This document shows positions 8,821 through 16,823 of a stretch of DNA of 41,058 nt, piece after piece. Numbering within the stretch: the stretch's first letter is position 1; each line of letters starts with the position of its first letter. Origin of the DNA: Hermodarchaeum sp048939595 (GTDB taxonomy: Archaea > Asgardarchaeota > Hermodarchaeia > Hermodarchaeales > Hermodarchaeaceae); contig JBHLPI010000010.1 of the NCBI GenBank assembly GCA_048939595.1, positions 1-41,058 of the forward strand. Reading direction: 5' to 3'. The translations under genes and the position numbers were made by a program. The notes under the pieces were generated by a model, which had not been told where the DNA came from, did no database searches, and saw only the letters and a program-made list of their open reading frames with translations.

Positions 8821-9186
8821 CTAGTTCTCTTCGGTTATTGTTTCGATGATTTTGAACAGTTCCTTGGCACGTACGGGTTTTACTTGAAACACCGCAGCAC
8901 CAGCCTCCATTGCTTCAGAACGAATAGTTTCATCAGCACTGACAAAGATAATCTTGCTGTAAGCACTTATTTCTTGAATCATTTTTGTAGCACTAATTCC
9001 ATCCATTCGGGGCATACGATGATCCATGATGATGACATCAGGTTTTGGATCCATTTTCAGAAATAGCTGAACTGCCTCATCTCCGTCGAACGCAGAGCCG
9101 ATGACTGTGTGACCCTTCATCGTAAAGAGTGCCTTGTATATTTGGTGAAGGTTCTCCTCGTCGTCAACGATGAAGATTGAAGCCAT
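8821..9186 (-). CDS. Stand-alone CheY-like response regulator receiver
   Basis: A single receiver domain with no output domain. It shows the acidic pair DD in SIFIVDDEEN, the phospho-acceptor aspartate in VIIMDHRMPRMDG, the conserved serine in IIFVSAD and the lysine in FQVKPVRA, so all phosphotransfer residues are intact. The ATG at 9186 gives MASIFIVDD, the usual receiver N-terminus; an upstream ATG at 9207 would add seven residues. Receiver-only proteins relay phosphate between kinases and partners. The PAS histidine kinase at 12682-15231 is a possible partner, being on the same strand but separated by the copper genes. Its ligand and output are unknown. Confidence 0.9.
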   Translation of the reverse strand: MASIFIVDDEENLHQIYKALFTMKGHTVIGSAFDGDEAVQLFLKMDPKPDVIIMDHRMPRMDGISATKMIQEISAYSKIIFVSADETIRSEAMEAGAAVFQVKPVRAKELFKIIETITEEN

Positions 9187-9401
9187 TGAATGCACTGTCC
9201 ATTTCACATTGGTTATTCATGGTGTCTGATGTAGCGTATACAGTATATCCCCGCTAGCGTTGCCCACTGATTGCTGGGTAAAATCCTGTTAAGAGTGTTG
9301 TGTGTATCATTAGTTCGTAGCTTCTCGGTTTCAGTTTTCTGCATGAACGCCTAAATTGGGTTAGAAAGCTTGCCAGTTTCGGAACGACTTTGTGAGGTTC
9401 T

Positions 9402-11924
9402 TTATTGTTTCGTTTTCGTTATATCCTGGGTTTCATATTCCACGGAGTTGACCTCTGAAGTTCCCCCTCCAGAGCTGACAATGGGTTTGAATCGTTGTAA
9501 AAGTAGGGCATTGGTTACTACACTCACACTGGATAAAGCCATTGCAAGCGCTGCCCATTCTGGTTGGAGAATAATGATGGGAAAGAGAAGTCCTGCTGCA
9601 ATAGGTAGAAGGATGATGTTATAGATTAAAGCCCAAAAAAAGCCCTGTCGGATTTTCGACACAGTCTTTCTCCCTAGTTGTACAGCGGTGACTACATCGA
9701 GGAGGTTATCGCGTACTAGGACGATGTCACCGGTTTCAACGGAAACATCAGTTCCCGACCCGAGCGCTATACCTACATCAGCTTGGGCTAGCGCAGGGGC
9801 ATCATTGACTCCATCACCTGTCATGGCGATTGTCTGCTCTTGTGACTGGAGATCCTGAATTACTTGAGCCTTATCGCCGGGAAGCACTTCAGCGATGACC
9901 TTCGTGATTCCTGCTTGTTGTCCTATCGCTTCTGCAGTTCGCTGCTTATCCCCAGTGAGCATAACGACTTGAATATTCATTTTTTGTAGCTGTTTAATTG
10001 CGAGTACTGAATGCGGTTTGAGCGTATCAGCAATGGCTACTACAGCGAGAAGTTTTCTATCTTTGGCTGCAAAAATCGTCGTCTTTCCCTGCTTTTGTAA
10101 TGTGGCGAGATGCGGTATTAATTCTCCAATATCGACTCCGTTTTCTTCCATGTAAGTGTCATTTCCAACATCAATAGTAGATCCTGCAATTGAGGCTTTG
10201 ACTCCTTTCCCAGTTATAGAATCAAAGTCATCGATTTTTAGAAAGGGGATTTGATTTTTTTCAGCATATTGGACAATGGCGTGAGCTAAGGGATGTTCAC
10301 TATATTTTTCGGCTGTGGCAATCAGGGTTAAGGCTTCTTGGGGATCAATATCGCCTGCAGGAATGATATCAGTAACGGTGGGTGTGCCTGTAGTGAGTGT
10401 CCCAGTTTTATCAAAGACCATTGTGTTCACCTGGGGGATAACTTCGAGTCCTTCTCCAGTTTTGATTAGGATGCCAAGTTGTGCTCCGCGACCAATTCCA
10501 ACCATCAAAGCAGCGGGGGTGGCTAATCCCAGTGCACAGGGACATGCAGCAACTAACACTGCGATAGAAAATCCTAAGGCTGTAACCCAAGTAAGTCCAG
10601 GATAATAAGGTGTGAACGTAATTAAAGCAAACCAGATACTAAACACAACAATGGATAATAAAATGACAAAAGGAACGAATTTCTCAGCAATAGCATCAGC
10701 TTTTCGTTGGATAGGAGGTTTGTGGGTTTGCGCCTCTTCAACCATTCCAATTATCTGGGCAAGTACCGTATCAGATCCAACTTTAGTTGCTTCAATTATC
10801 AGAATTCCCGTTTCGTTTATTGTCCCACCAACTACCTCATCATCAGCCTTTTTGCTCACGGGGAGAGATTCACCTGTAATCATTGCTTCATTCACCGATG
10901 ATTGACCTTCAACGACATACCCATCCACAGGGATTTGGGCACCAGGCCTAACGAGTAAGCGATCTTCGACTTCAACTTCGTCTGTGGGGATTGTAATTTC
11001 CACGCCGTCTCTTAGTACAATTGCAGTTTTGGGCTGGAGATCCATCAGTGCACGGATTGCTTGAGAAGTGCGACCCTTAGCAATAGCTTCCAAAGTTCGT
11101 CCCAAAAGGATGAATGAGAGCAACAATGCAGCAGAGCCATAGAACACTTCCTGACCAAGGAGAATGAATGTCGCAGCAGCTGAATAGAAATAAGCAACAC
11201 TGGTTCCAAGCATGATGAGAGTGTCCATATTCGTCTTCCCATGTCTTGCAGCGTTTAATGCAGATTTGTAAAAGGGGTAGCCTCCATAGAACTGAACTGG
11301 TGTAGTGAGAATAAGCAGGATAATCGGTGTAGTAATCCCAGCCGGGAGCAAAGGGGCGATAAATCCCGAAAAAAAGGAGATAAGAACGATAGGAATTGTG
11401 AGTATAACGGTAAATGCAAGACGTGCAGAATAGTAGCGAATTTCGTGTTTTCGGGTCATTGCTTCACGGTCAATGTCCGTTTCCGTCTCAGCAACAATAT
11501 CGAATCCAATTGTTCTCAGTTTACTTCGGACTGTTTTGAGTGTGGCTAAGATCTCGTCATATTCAATCACCAATCGTCCTGACATGACATGATCAGTCAC
11601 TGATAGCACGCCTTCGATCTCTTGTACTGTTTTTATGATATACGACCACTCGTCTGAGCGAGGAGTCGGTGAGAGAGTCAACCGCATTGTGGCCCGTTTC
11701 GGTGTATACCCTGTTGAAGCGACTGCGGCTTCTAATTCTGTCCGGGTAACCTGCCCAGGAATGAAGTCGATTGTTGCTTTTCCTTCTAAGAGGTTGACTG
11801 AAGCTGTTGCAACGCCGTCTTGTTGAAGAAGGGCTTTTTCAATTGTGGCCACACAGGCTGCACAGTGCATTCCCTCGATACGCAGTGAAACCCGTTGGGT
11901 TTCTGGTTTCTCGTCGGTATTCAT
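9402..11924 (-). CDS. copA: Copper-transporting P1B-type ATPase
   Basis: A heavy-metal P-type ATPase of about 840 residues that exports Cu(I). An N-terminal HMA domain carries GMHCAAC (CxxC at about residues 21-24). It is followed by a second HMA-like domain (about 78-148) that has lost the CxxC. The membrane part contains CPC in ACPCALGLATPAAL (about 461-463), the P1B-1 metal site. The soluble domains show TGES, the phosphorylated aspartate in DKTGTLT (about 505), the HP motif in SEHPLAHAIV, and TGDGVNDAPAL. The ATG at 11924 is chosen because GGTG precedes it at Shine-Dalgarno distance; a TTG at 11936 is also possible. The preceding PadR-TRASH gene ends 13 bases upstream, so regulator and pump form one operon. 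Confidence 0.95.
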   Translation of the reverse strand: MNTDEKPETQRVSLRIEGMHCAACVATIEKALLQQDGVATASVNLLEGKATIDFIPGQVTRTELEAAVASTGYTPKRATMRLTLSPTPRSDEWSYIIKTVQEIEGVLSVTDHVMSGRLVIEYDEILATLKTVRSKLRTIGFDIVAETETDIDREAMTRKHEIRYYSARLAFTVILTIPIVLISFFSGFIAPLLPAGITTPIILLILTTPVQFYGGYPFYKSALNAARHGKTNMDTLIMLGTSVAYFYSAAATFILLGQEVFYGSAALLLSFILLGRTLEAIAKGRTSQAIRALMDLQPKTAIVLRDGVEITIPTDEVEVEDRLLVRPGAQIPVDGYVVEGQSSVNEAMITGESLPVSKKADDEVVGGTINETGILIIEATKVGSDTVLAQIIGMVEEAQTHKPPIQRKADAIAEKFVPFVILLSIVVFSIWFALITFTPYYPGLTWVTALGFSIAVLVAACPCALGLATPAALMVGIGRGAQLGILIKTGEGLEVIPQVNTMVFDKTGTLTTGTPTVTDIIPAGDIDPQEALTLIATAEKYSEHPLAHAIVQYAEKNQIPFLKIDDFDSITGKGVKASIAGSTIDVGNDTYMEENGVDIGELIPHLATLQKQGKTTIFAAKDRKLLAVVAIADTLKPHSVLAIKQLQKMNIQVVMLTGDKQRTAEAIGQQAGITKVIAEVLPGDKAQVIQDLQSQEQTIAMTGDGVNDAPALAQADVGIALGSGTDVSVETGDIVLVRDNLLDVVTAVQLGRKTVSKIRQGFFWALIYNIILLPIAAGLLFPIIILQPEWAALAMALSSVSVVTNALLLQRFKPIVSSGGGTSEVNSVEYETQDITKTKQ

Positions 11925-11937
11925 TATTTTCACCAAC

Positions 11938-12393
11938 TTATTCTTTTGTAGGGTGCTTCAGTTGTTCACGATAAGCCGCGGCACAATGATGACAACAGAA
12001 GGCAAGTTGTTTACCATCGATTTCCTCAACATGTGCTCCTTCAAAGACTTTACATCCGCAGCTGGCACACACATGTAGATTCGATTCAAATGCCGCAGCT
12101 GTAATTACTGCAAAGCGTTGAAGAAGTTGCTTTACGGAGTGGCGACCTTTTCGAGTAAGGCAATATTCTCGTCGGGGGCGTTTCCCTACTGGTTTATCTT
12201 CTGAAGTAACGATTTGCTGCTCTTCAAGCTGTTGCAAGAATGGATAAAGTGTCCCTGCACTTAGTGACCGCCCAGTGCGGTTATGATACTTTCGCATAAT
12301 TCCATATCCATGAGTCGTTCCTTCATGTAAGACTAAGAGAATGTAGAATTTAGCGAGATCATCTAACACTGCTTCAAGGGGTTGTTCGCTCAT
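11938..12393 (-). CDS. PadR-like regulator with C-terminal TRASH metal-binding domain, probable copper sensor
   Basis: A 151-residue two-domain protein. Residues about 10-95 are a PadR-type winged helix: GTTHGYGIMRKYHNRTGR, LSAGTLYPFLQQLEEQQIV and the wing RPRREYCLTRKGR. Residues about 105-145 form a TRASH-type metal-binding domain with C109-x2-C112 and C133-x3-C137 (plus C114 and C134), followed by AAAYREQ. TRASH domains sense or traffic copper in archaeal regulators such as those beside Sulfolobus copA. Here the DNA-binding part is PadR-like rather than Lrp-like. It is the first gene of the operon with copA and is divergent from a small YHS protein, with palindromes between them. It likely represses or activates all three genes according to metal level. 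Effector specificity is inferred. Confidence 0.85.
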   Translation of the reverse strand: MSEQPLEAVLDDLAKFYILLVLHEGTTHGYGIMRKYHNRTGRSLSAGTLYPFLQQLEEQQIVTSEDKPVGKRPRREYCLTRKGRHSVKQLLQRFAVITAAAFESNLHVCASCGCKVFEGAHVEEIDGKQLAFCCHHCAAAYREQLKHPTKE

Positions 12394-12421
12394 TTATTCC
12401 ACCCTTGTATTTTCTAACGGT

Positions 12422-12435
12422 TTGGATATATCCAA
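12422..12435. promoter_or_regulatory. 14-base perfect palindrome, probable operator of the copper module
   Basis: TTGGATATATCCAA is self-complementary over its full length. It lies 29-42 bases upstream of the padR-TRASH ATG (12393) and contains a TATA core in the right place for that leftward promoter, so a bound dimer would compete with TBP. It is also close to the promoter of the divergent YHS gene. The palindrome is seen directly; binding by the adjacent regulator is inferred. Confidence 0.55.
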
Positions 12436-12440
12436 TTCGA

Positions 12441-12452
12441 TATATTAATATA
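12441..12452 (+). promoter_or_regulatory. Palindromic TATA element for the YHS gene
   Basis: TATATTAATATA, 51-62 bases before the ATG at 12503, fits an archaeal TATA box; it would give a leader of about 30 bases ending in the AGGTGA ribosome-binding site. It is itself a 12-base palindrome and sits six bases from the putative operator, so both divergent promoters are packed into about 30 bases. Confidence 0.5.
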
Positions 12453-12467
12453 ATGGAGGCCCCATTA
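12451..12467. repeat. Short inverted repeat TAATGG-N5-CCATTA
   Basis: Perfect 6-base arms at 12451-12456 and 12462-12467 with the spacer AGGCC. It lies just downstream of the YHS gene TATA element, around the expected transcript start, and could be a second regulator half-site pair in the same promoter region. Confidence 0.35.
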
Positions 12468-12502
12468 TTTCTAACAGTGAAATCGAACAGAGGTGACCCA
12501 CC

Positions 12503-12646
12503 ATGGCAATTGACCCAATCTGTAAAATGAAAGTCAATGAAAGAACGGCTAAATGGACCTCCAAGTATAAAGGAAAAACATACTACTTTTGTGCCCCTGG
12601 ATGTAAAGCTGAATTTGATAAAAATCCAGAGAAGTATGTATCGTAG
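12503..12646 (+). CDS. 47-residue YHS-domain metal-binding protein
   Basis: A complete small gene: ATG at 12503 with the Shine-Dalgarno AGGTGA at 12491-12496, and a stop at 12644-12646. The protein is a single YHS domain: DPICKMKV at the N-terminus and YYFCAPGCKAEFDKNPEKY at the C-terminus, with cysteines at 7, 30 and 34. YHS domains occur at the N-termini of copper ATPases and as small stand-alone metal-binding proteins. It is divergent from the padR-TRASH/copA operon and shares its promoter region, so it probably acts as a cytoplasmic copper carrier or buffer for that module. The domain call is strong; the chaperone role is inferred. Confidence 0.85.
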   Translation: MAIDPICKMKVNERTAKWTSKYKGKTYYFCAPGCKAEFDKNPEKYVS

Positions 12647-12681
12647 TTGAATATCATGTTGCAATCCTTGGTCATTTCAGA

Positions 12682-15231
12682 CTAGGACTCTTCGATGGGG
12701 AGACATATACGAAACTTCGCCCCTTTATTTTTGGGAGTGGCGATTAACTCAATTGACCCCCCATAGGCTTCCAGAACTCGCTTACTCAGATTAAGCCCCA
12801 GTCCACCACCACTTGAAGAAGTACCTCGTTCGAATAATTTCGCTTGAAGCCTTTTAGCAATGCCTGTCCCCGTATCTTCTAAGTCAATTTGGATTTCGCT
12901 ATTCTTTTGGGCAATTTTTACGCTAACCTTTGGTTGGTCGCCTGCATATTGTGCTGCGTTCCTGAAAAGATTGACAAAGACCATCGGTAGGAGTCGTCCT
13001 CCAGTCACACGGATCTCCTTGAGTTTGGGAGATGCTTTTACTTTGATAGACAATTGTTTGTGAGTTTGCATTGCCTGTTTTGCAACCCGCCGTATGAGTG
13101 CAACTATTTCTTTTTCAGCTTCTTTATCTGGACGACCAAAAATGTCAAGGAGGCGCGTCATCCGGTCTGCAGCAGCCCGAGTAGCCTCAATAAATTCATG
13201 TAATTCAGAATCTTCAGGAATCACCATTTGGGCAACTTCAGTGGTGCTGAAAATGACTTGTAAATCATTTCCTAGATCGTGTCGAAGTAACGATGCATAG
13301 AGTTCAAGGTCACGATTTATATTTTTCAACTCGATTTCAGCGAGTTTTCGATCATGGATATCACGAACAAGAGAGTAGAGAGCTATCACTTCTCCATCAC
13401 GGATGACCTGTTTGCTACTCACCTCGCCCCAAATACGAGAGCCATCCTTTCGGACAAACGGGTATTCAGTGGGATCTACATGCTCACCCGCAAACAAGCG
13501 TTTGGTATTTTCCAAGGCTTGAGGAAGAAGTTCGGGAGGAACCAACCCAAGACTGGGATAGAATTTCCCTTTGAGTTCATCTGGTCGATAACCCAAATGA
13601 GTTTCGACGGAGGGAGAAACGTCGATGATATTGAAGTGTTTATCAAAAAGAAGAAGGACGTCTGAAAAGTTTTCAAAAAATAATCGGTAGCGTTCTTCAC
13701 TCTCCGCCAGGGCTTGTTGAACATGGCGCATTTCGGTGATATCTTCAATGGTTCCCTCATAGTAGATTACATTTCCTTGAGAGTTTCGTACTGCACGGCT
13801 ACTAAGACGAACCCAAATAATCCGTCCATCAAGTCGATGAAATTCTGCTTCGAAGCCCCTGACGACCGAATCCTGAGCGACTTTGCGTTCCCATTGAATC
13901 CGAGCAGTTGGATCGACATAAAAAGATGAGGCTTTTCTTTTGGTGAGAGATTCTTTGTCAGGAAAACCCAGCATTTTAACTAGGGCAGGATTTACATCAA
14001 GAATCTCACCGACCCCAGGCTTGGTTCGGAAAAGACCGACTGGGATGCTTTCAAAAAGATGACGATATTCTGCTTCAGCTTCCTTTAATTTACTAATATC
14101 TGTGATTGTGGCCATGAGATTGGTTGGAACACCATTTTCATCAGTGATTAGCGTTGCGAGAATATGGACATCAACGAGACTACCATCGCTTCGGTATCGA
14201 GAGTATTCGCCGCTATAGAAGCCTTGATCTTTTAATTGTTGCATAATTTGAAGACCAATCTCTTTACCAAAATCAGCTTTCATGGCATCCGAACCAATAA
14301 TATTTGTTTTGTCTTTGCCCCCGATTATATCGCGGTACGCCTGGTTGGCAAAGATAATGGTCCCACTCAAATCAGTGATTACAATCCCACTAGGGGAACT
14401 GATAATCGCTTTTTCGAAAAGGTGTAAAGTTTCTTCAGCCTTCTGTCGTGCGGTGATGTCACGCATGACGACGAGTAGACCTGGGCGTCTACTATATTCA
14501 ATTGCACTAGCACTAATCTCAACGGCGATTGGTTTTCCTTTCTTAGGTTGGATAACCGTTTCAAACACGAGGGAGCCTTTTTCTTGAAAGTCCTTCTTAC
14601 GGGCGGGAATCTTGATTGCATCTTCGGGTATTACGATGTCTTGAGCCGTCATTAACAGAAGCGCTTTTCGAGAATATCCAGTTATCTCCGAAGCAGCACG
14701 ATTTGCCTCAATGATATTGCCGGCCATATCGAGGATATACATCGCTTCAAGGGCATTATCGAAGAGGGCTCGAAATTTCTTCTCACTCTTCCGAAGATCC
14801 TCTTCAATTTGTTTCTTTTTGGTTACGTCTATTCCAATGCTAAAAGTTTCTTCTAACTCTCCGTTTTGATCAGATTTCAGCGTATTGTGCCATTCGATAG
14901 TTCTTTGGTTCCCATCCTTTGTTAGCCAATCGTTGACATAGACGGACGGTTTTTTAGTTTCTAACAAGTCGCTGAATACGCCACGAACCTCGGCGCGTTG
15001 ATCCTTGGGGATGAGTGTGGAGAAAATAGATTTTCCCAGGATTTCTTCTCTTTTATAACCGGAAAGTTTTTCGCAGCCTTTGTTAAAAAGCGTGATACGC
15101 CCCTTCTTATTCAATCCAATAATGAGCACTTCGGGCATTTCGAATATTGTTTCCAAGGTTTCAAATGGAGGTTTCTTGATCACCCTTCTTTTGGTAGAGG
15201 ACTTTGTTTTCGATGGCGGCACACTAACCAC
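12682..15231 (-). CDS. Cytoplasmic sensor histidine kinase with five PAS domains
   Basis: An 849-residue protein without membrane segments. Five PAS domains lie at about 25-140, 148-265, 268-385, 386-505 and 510-632, each recognisable by its closing D-I-T/D-I-H motif (for example SIGIDVTKKK, VVMRDITARQ, TIEDITEMR). A dimerisation helix has the phospho-acceptor histidine in LLRHDLGND (H651). The ATPase domain has the N-box FRNAAQYA (N758), DTGTGIA and the G-box SSGGGLGLNL. All catalytic elements are intact. The input ligand is unknown; soluble multi-PAS kinases often bind haem or flavin. A TATA-like ATTTTTATAA (15281-15290 read leftward) sits about 50 bases upstream. PAS domain 4 is closely similar to a PAS domain of the truncated kinase at the window end. 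Confidence 0.93.
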   Translation of the reverse strand: MVSVPPSKTKSSTKRRVIKKPPFETLETIFEMPEVLIIGLNKKGRITLFNKGCEKLSGYKREEILGKSIFSTLIPKDQRAEVRGVFSDLLETKKPSVYVNDWLTKDGNQRTIEWHNTLKSDQNGELEETFSIGIDVTKKKQIEEDLRKSEKKFRALFDNALEAMYILDMAGNIIEANRAASEITGYSRKALLLMTAQDIVIPEDAIKIPARKKDFQEKGSLVFETVIQPKKGKPIAVEISASAIEYSRRPGLLVVMRDITARQKAEETLHLFEKAIISSPSGIVITDLSGTIIFANQAYRDIIGGKDKTNIIGSDAMKADFGKEIGLQIMQQLKDQGFYSGEYSRYRSDGSLVDVHILATLITDENGVPTNLMATITDISKLKEAEAEYRHLFESIPVGLFRTKPGVGEILDVNPALVKMLGFPDKESLTKRKASSFYVDPTARIQWERKVAQDSVVRGFEAEFHRLDGRIIWVRLSSRAVRNSQGNVIYYEGTIEDITEMRHVQQALAESEERYRLFFENFSDVLLLFDKHFNIIDVSPSVETHLGYRPDELKGKFYPSLGLVPPELLPQALENTKRLFAGEHVDPTEYPFVRKDGSRIWGEVSSKQVIRDGEVIALYSLVRDIHDRKLAEIELKNINRDLELYASLLRHDLGNDLQVIFSTTEVAQMVIPEDSELHEFIEATRAAADRMTRLLDIFGRPDKEAEKEIVALIRRVAKQAMQTHKQLSIKVKASPKLKEIRVTGGRLLPMVFVNLFRNAAQYAGDQPKVSVKIAQKNSEIQIDLEDTGTGIAKRLQAKLFERGTSSSGGGLGLNLSKRVLEAYGGSIELIATPKNKGAKFRICLPIEES

Positions 15232-15383
15232 CTATCAATTTCAGAATATGGGGCGTAACTTGTTCCCCAACCTCTTCTCATTATAAAAATTCTCAAAACT
15301 AGTAATAAGTGTCTTTCGTTAAGGAGCCTGCTTTTCTTGTCTAAATTGCGGAAACAGGAAGAGGGAACAGAAGAGACCTGCAA

Positions 15384-16280
15384 CTAATCAAGGAGTGATT
15401 TTAGATGAAGCTTGTGTTTGCCAAGTTTGCCTTCGAAATTAACCGCTGTGACCTTAACCAGTCCTGGAACTTGAGCAGCCGCTTGTAAAGCTGCGTGCAT
15501 CCCATCAAGGACAGCATTTTTACTAAGCCCATTCAGAACAATCTCAAGAACGCTTGTCACATCAGCGGGAACAAGGGTATTAGAAACGTGCTCACGAAGT
15601 GTGGGGCAAAGGCGCACGTTAGTCGAAGCCTTGAGAAATTCATATTTAGAGCCGACTTGACTGCCACTCCGGCAAATACCACCTGGAAAAGGCGCTACGC
15701 ACCCATCGACACCATGGATAGCCTCAACAGCCTCCTCAGCAGCTTTTAATGTCACTTTAGGGGTTTTTCCCATTAGAATGATGTTTCCACCACCCACACC
15801 TTTTTTGATACCGAATTTTTCTTCGATGACAAATTCTCCTTCAAGGACAGGAATTCGCCAAGCAAGAAGTTTATCTCCGACTCGTTTTCGATCTTCAAAC
15901 CCATCCCCAAAGTATCGTAGTTGATTCCCAACATCGACCCATTCGTCGGCATCATCTAATGCGTTATAGACGTTGGTGGTTGGGCAGGTCAGGATGCATT
16001 GTCCTGTCCGTTTTCGGAGTTGTTTTGCCAAATCCTTGGATTTTAAGGCAGCAAACAGTAGGGTGATTCCCGGACGTTTATCAGGTGTTTCGGTTTTGGG
16101 GATAAGGCGGTCAATTCCGGCTTCAACTTTACATTCGATTACAGAGGTGGCAAACCCTGCTGCTGAGTTGGCACAGACGGTTGCCCACCTCGCTGTCTCG
16201 GCGGTCATCAGAATACGGGCCACTTGCATATCGAAGGCTTCAGCAAAGGTATCTTCGATTTCTACACCATTTAGTTCCAT
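15384..16280 (-). CDS. ftr: Formylmethanofuran:tetrahydromethanopterin formyltransferase
   Basis: Ftr transfers the formyl group from formylmethanofuran to H4MPT, the second step of the archaeal C1 pathway, as a soluble oligomer. The 298-residue length is normal for the family. Recognisable segments are MELNGVEIEDTFAEAFDM at the start, TARWATVCANSAAGFATSVI, QCILTCPTTNVYNA, FGIKKGVGGGNIILMGKTP, and GVDGCVAPFPGGICRSGSQVG in the substrate-binding region. It is leftward and has its own upstream region with a weak TATA-like element (about 16312-16320). It sits next to fwdC and mch, which encode the preceding enzyme's subunit and the following enzyme, but on the opposite strand, separated by a DUF1801 gene. 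Confidence 0.97.
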   Translation of the reverse strand: MELNGVEIEDTFAEAFDMQVARILMTAETARWATVCANSAAGFATSVIECKVEAGIDRLIPKTETPDKRPGITLLFAALKSKDLAKQLRKRTGQCILTCPTTNVYNALDDADEWVDVGNQLRYFGDGFEDRKRVGDKLLAWRIPVLEGEFVIEEKFGIKKGVGGGNIILMGKTPKVTLKAAEEAVEAIHGVDGCVAPFPGGICRSGSQVGSKYEFLKASTNVRLCPTLREHVSNTLVPADVTSVLEIVLNGLSKNAVLDGMHAALQAAAQVPGLVKVTAVNFEGKLGKHKLHLKSLLD

Positions 16281-16345
16281 TGCATAAACCCCGAACCAGA
16301 GTCGCTATGTTGGATAATAACGTTACCGTATACCCTAAGTTTATT

Positions 16346-16648
16346 TTAATTTTCCATCGCATGTTTAATGACTGATTCCACCGCATCAACAGGAATCTCA
16401 TCTATGACTTTAAAATTAATACTGGCTTTTCCCGTTTTCACCGTTGGATGTGCTTCCTTAAAATGAGCGATATGGTCTGGACTATCAGTGTAGACTGACA
16501 CACCACTCTTCCAATAACCCAACGCTATCCATCCCGATTTAATTCGATAGGTTGGAATTTTGTAAGAAAGTCGAATATTCGCGGTTGGATAGAGGCGAAA
16601 TATTATCGACTGCAATTTCTTGAAAAGCACCTGCCGTTCATCAGCCAC
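16346..16648 (-). CDS. DUF1801 (YdhG-like) small protein
   Basis: A protein of about 100 residues with the DUF1801 pattern: IRLSYKIPTYRIKSGWIALG, then KSGVSVYTDSPDHIAHFKE, GKASINFKVIDEIPVDAVES and a final helix. The fold is frataxin-like, and some members are called iron chaperones, but function is poorly known. The start is uncertain: the GTG at 16648 has no Shine-Dalgarno, and the frame continues open upstream through codons that read FETLNTEVENYIGAVADER, resembling the usual DUF1801 N-terminus. No ATG, GTG or TTG lies in that extension, which ends at a stop at 16724-16726. It may use an unusual start codon. It lies between ftr and the divergent fwdC. Confidence 0.75.
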   Translation of the reverse strand: MADERQVLFKKLQSIIFRLYPTANIRLSYKIPTYRIKSGWIALGYWKSGVSVYTDSPDHIAHFKEAHPTVKTGKASINFKVIDEIPVDAVESVIKHAMEN

Positions 16649-16823
16649 GGCGCCAATATAGTTTTCAACTTCTGTATTCAGTGTTTCAAACCTCGGCTCA
16701 TTTGTTGTTTTATCGTTGCTTATTTATGGGTAATCATAAATATCTCAAAACTGCTAAAGGTAGTTTCACATTCGCAAATATCTATTTCCCAACCTGGAAT
16801 AATGTGAATGGAGCCAAAAAAAA

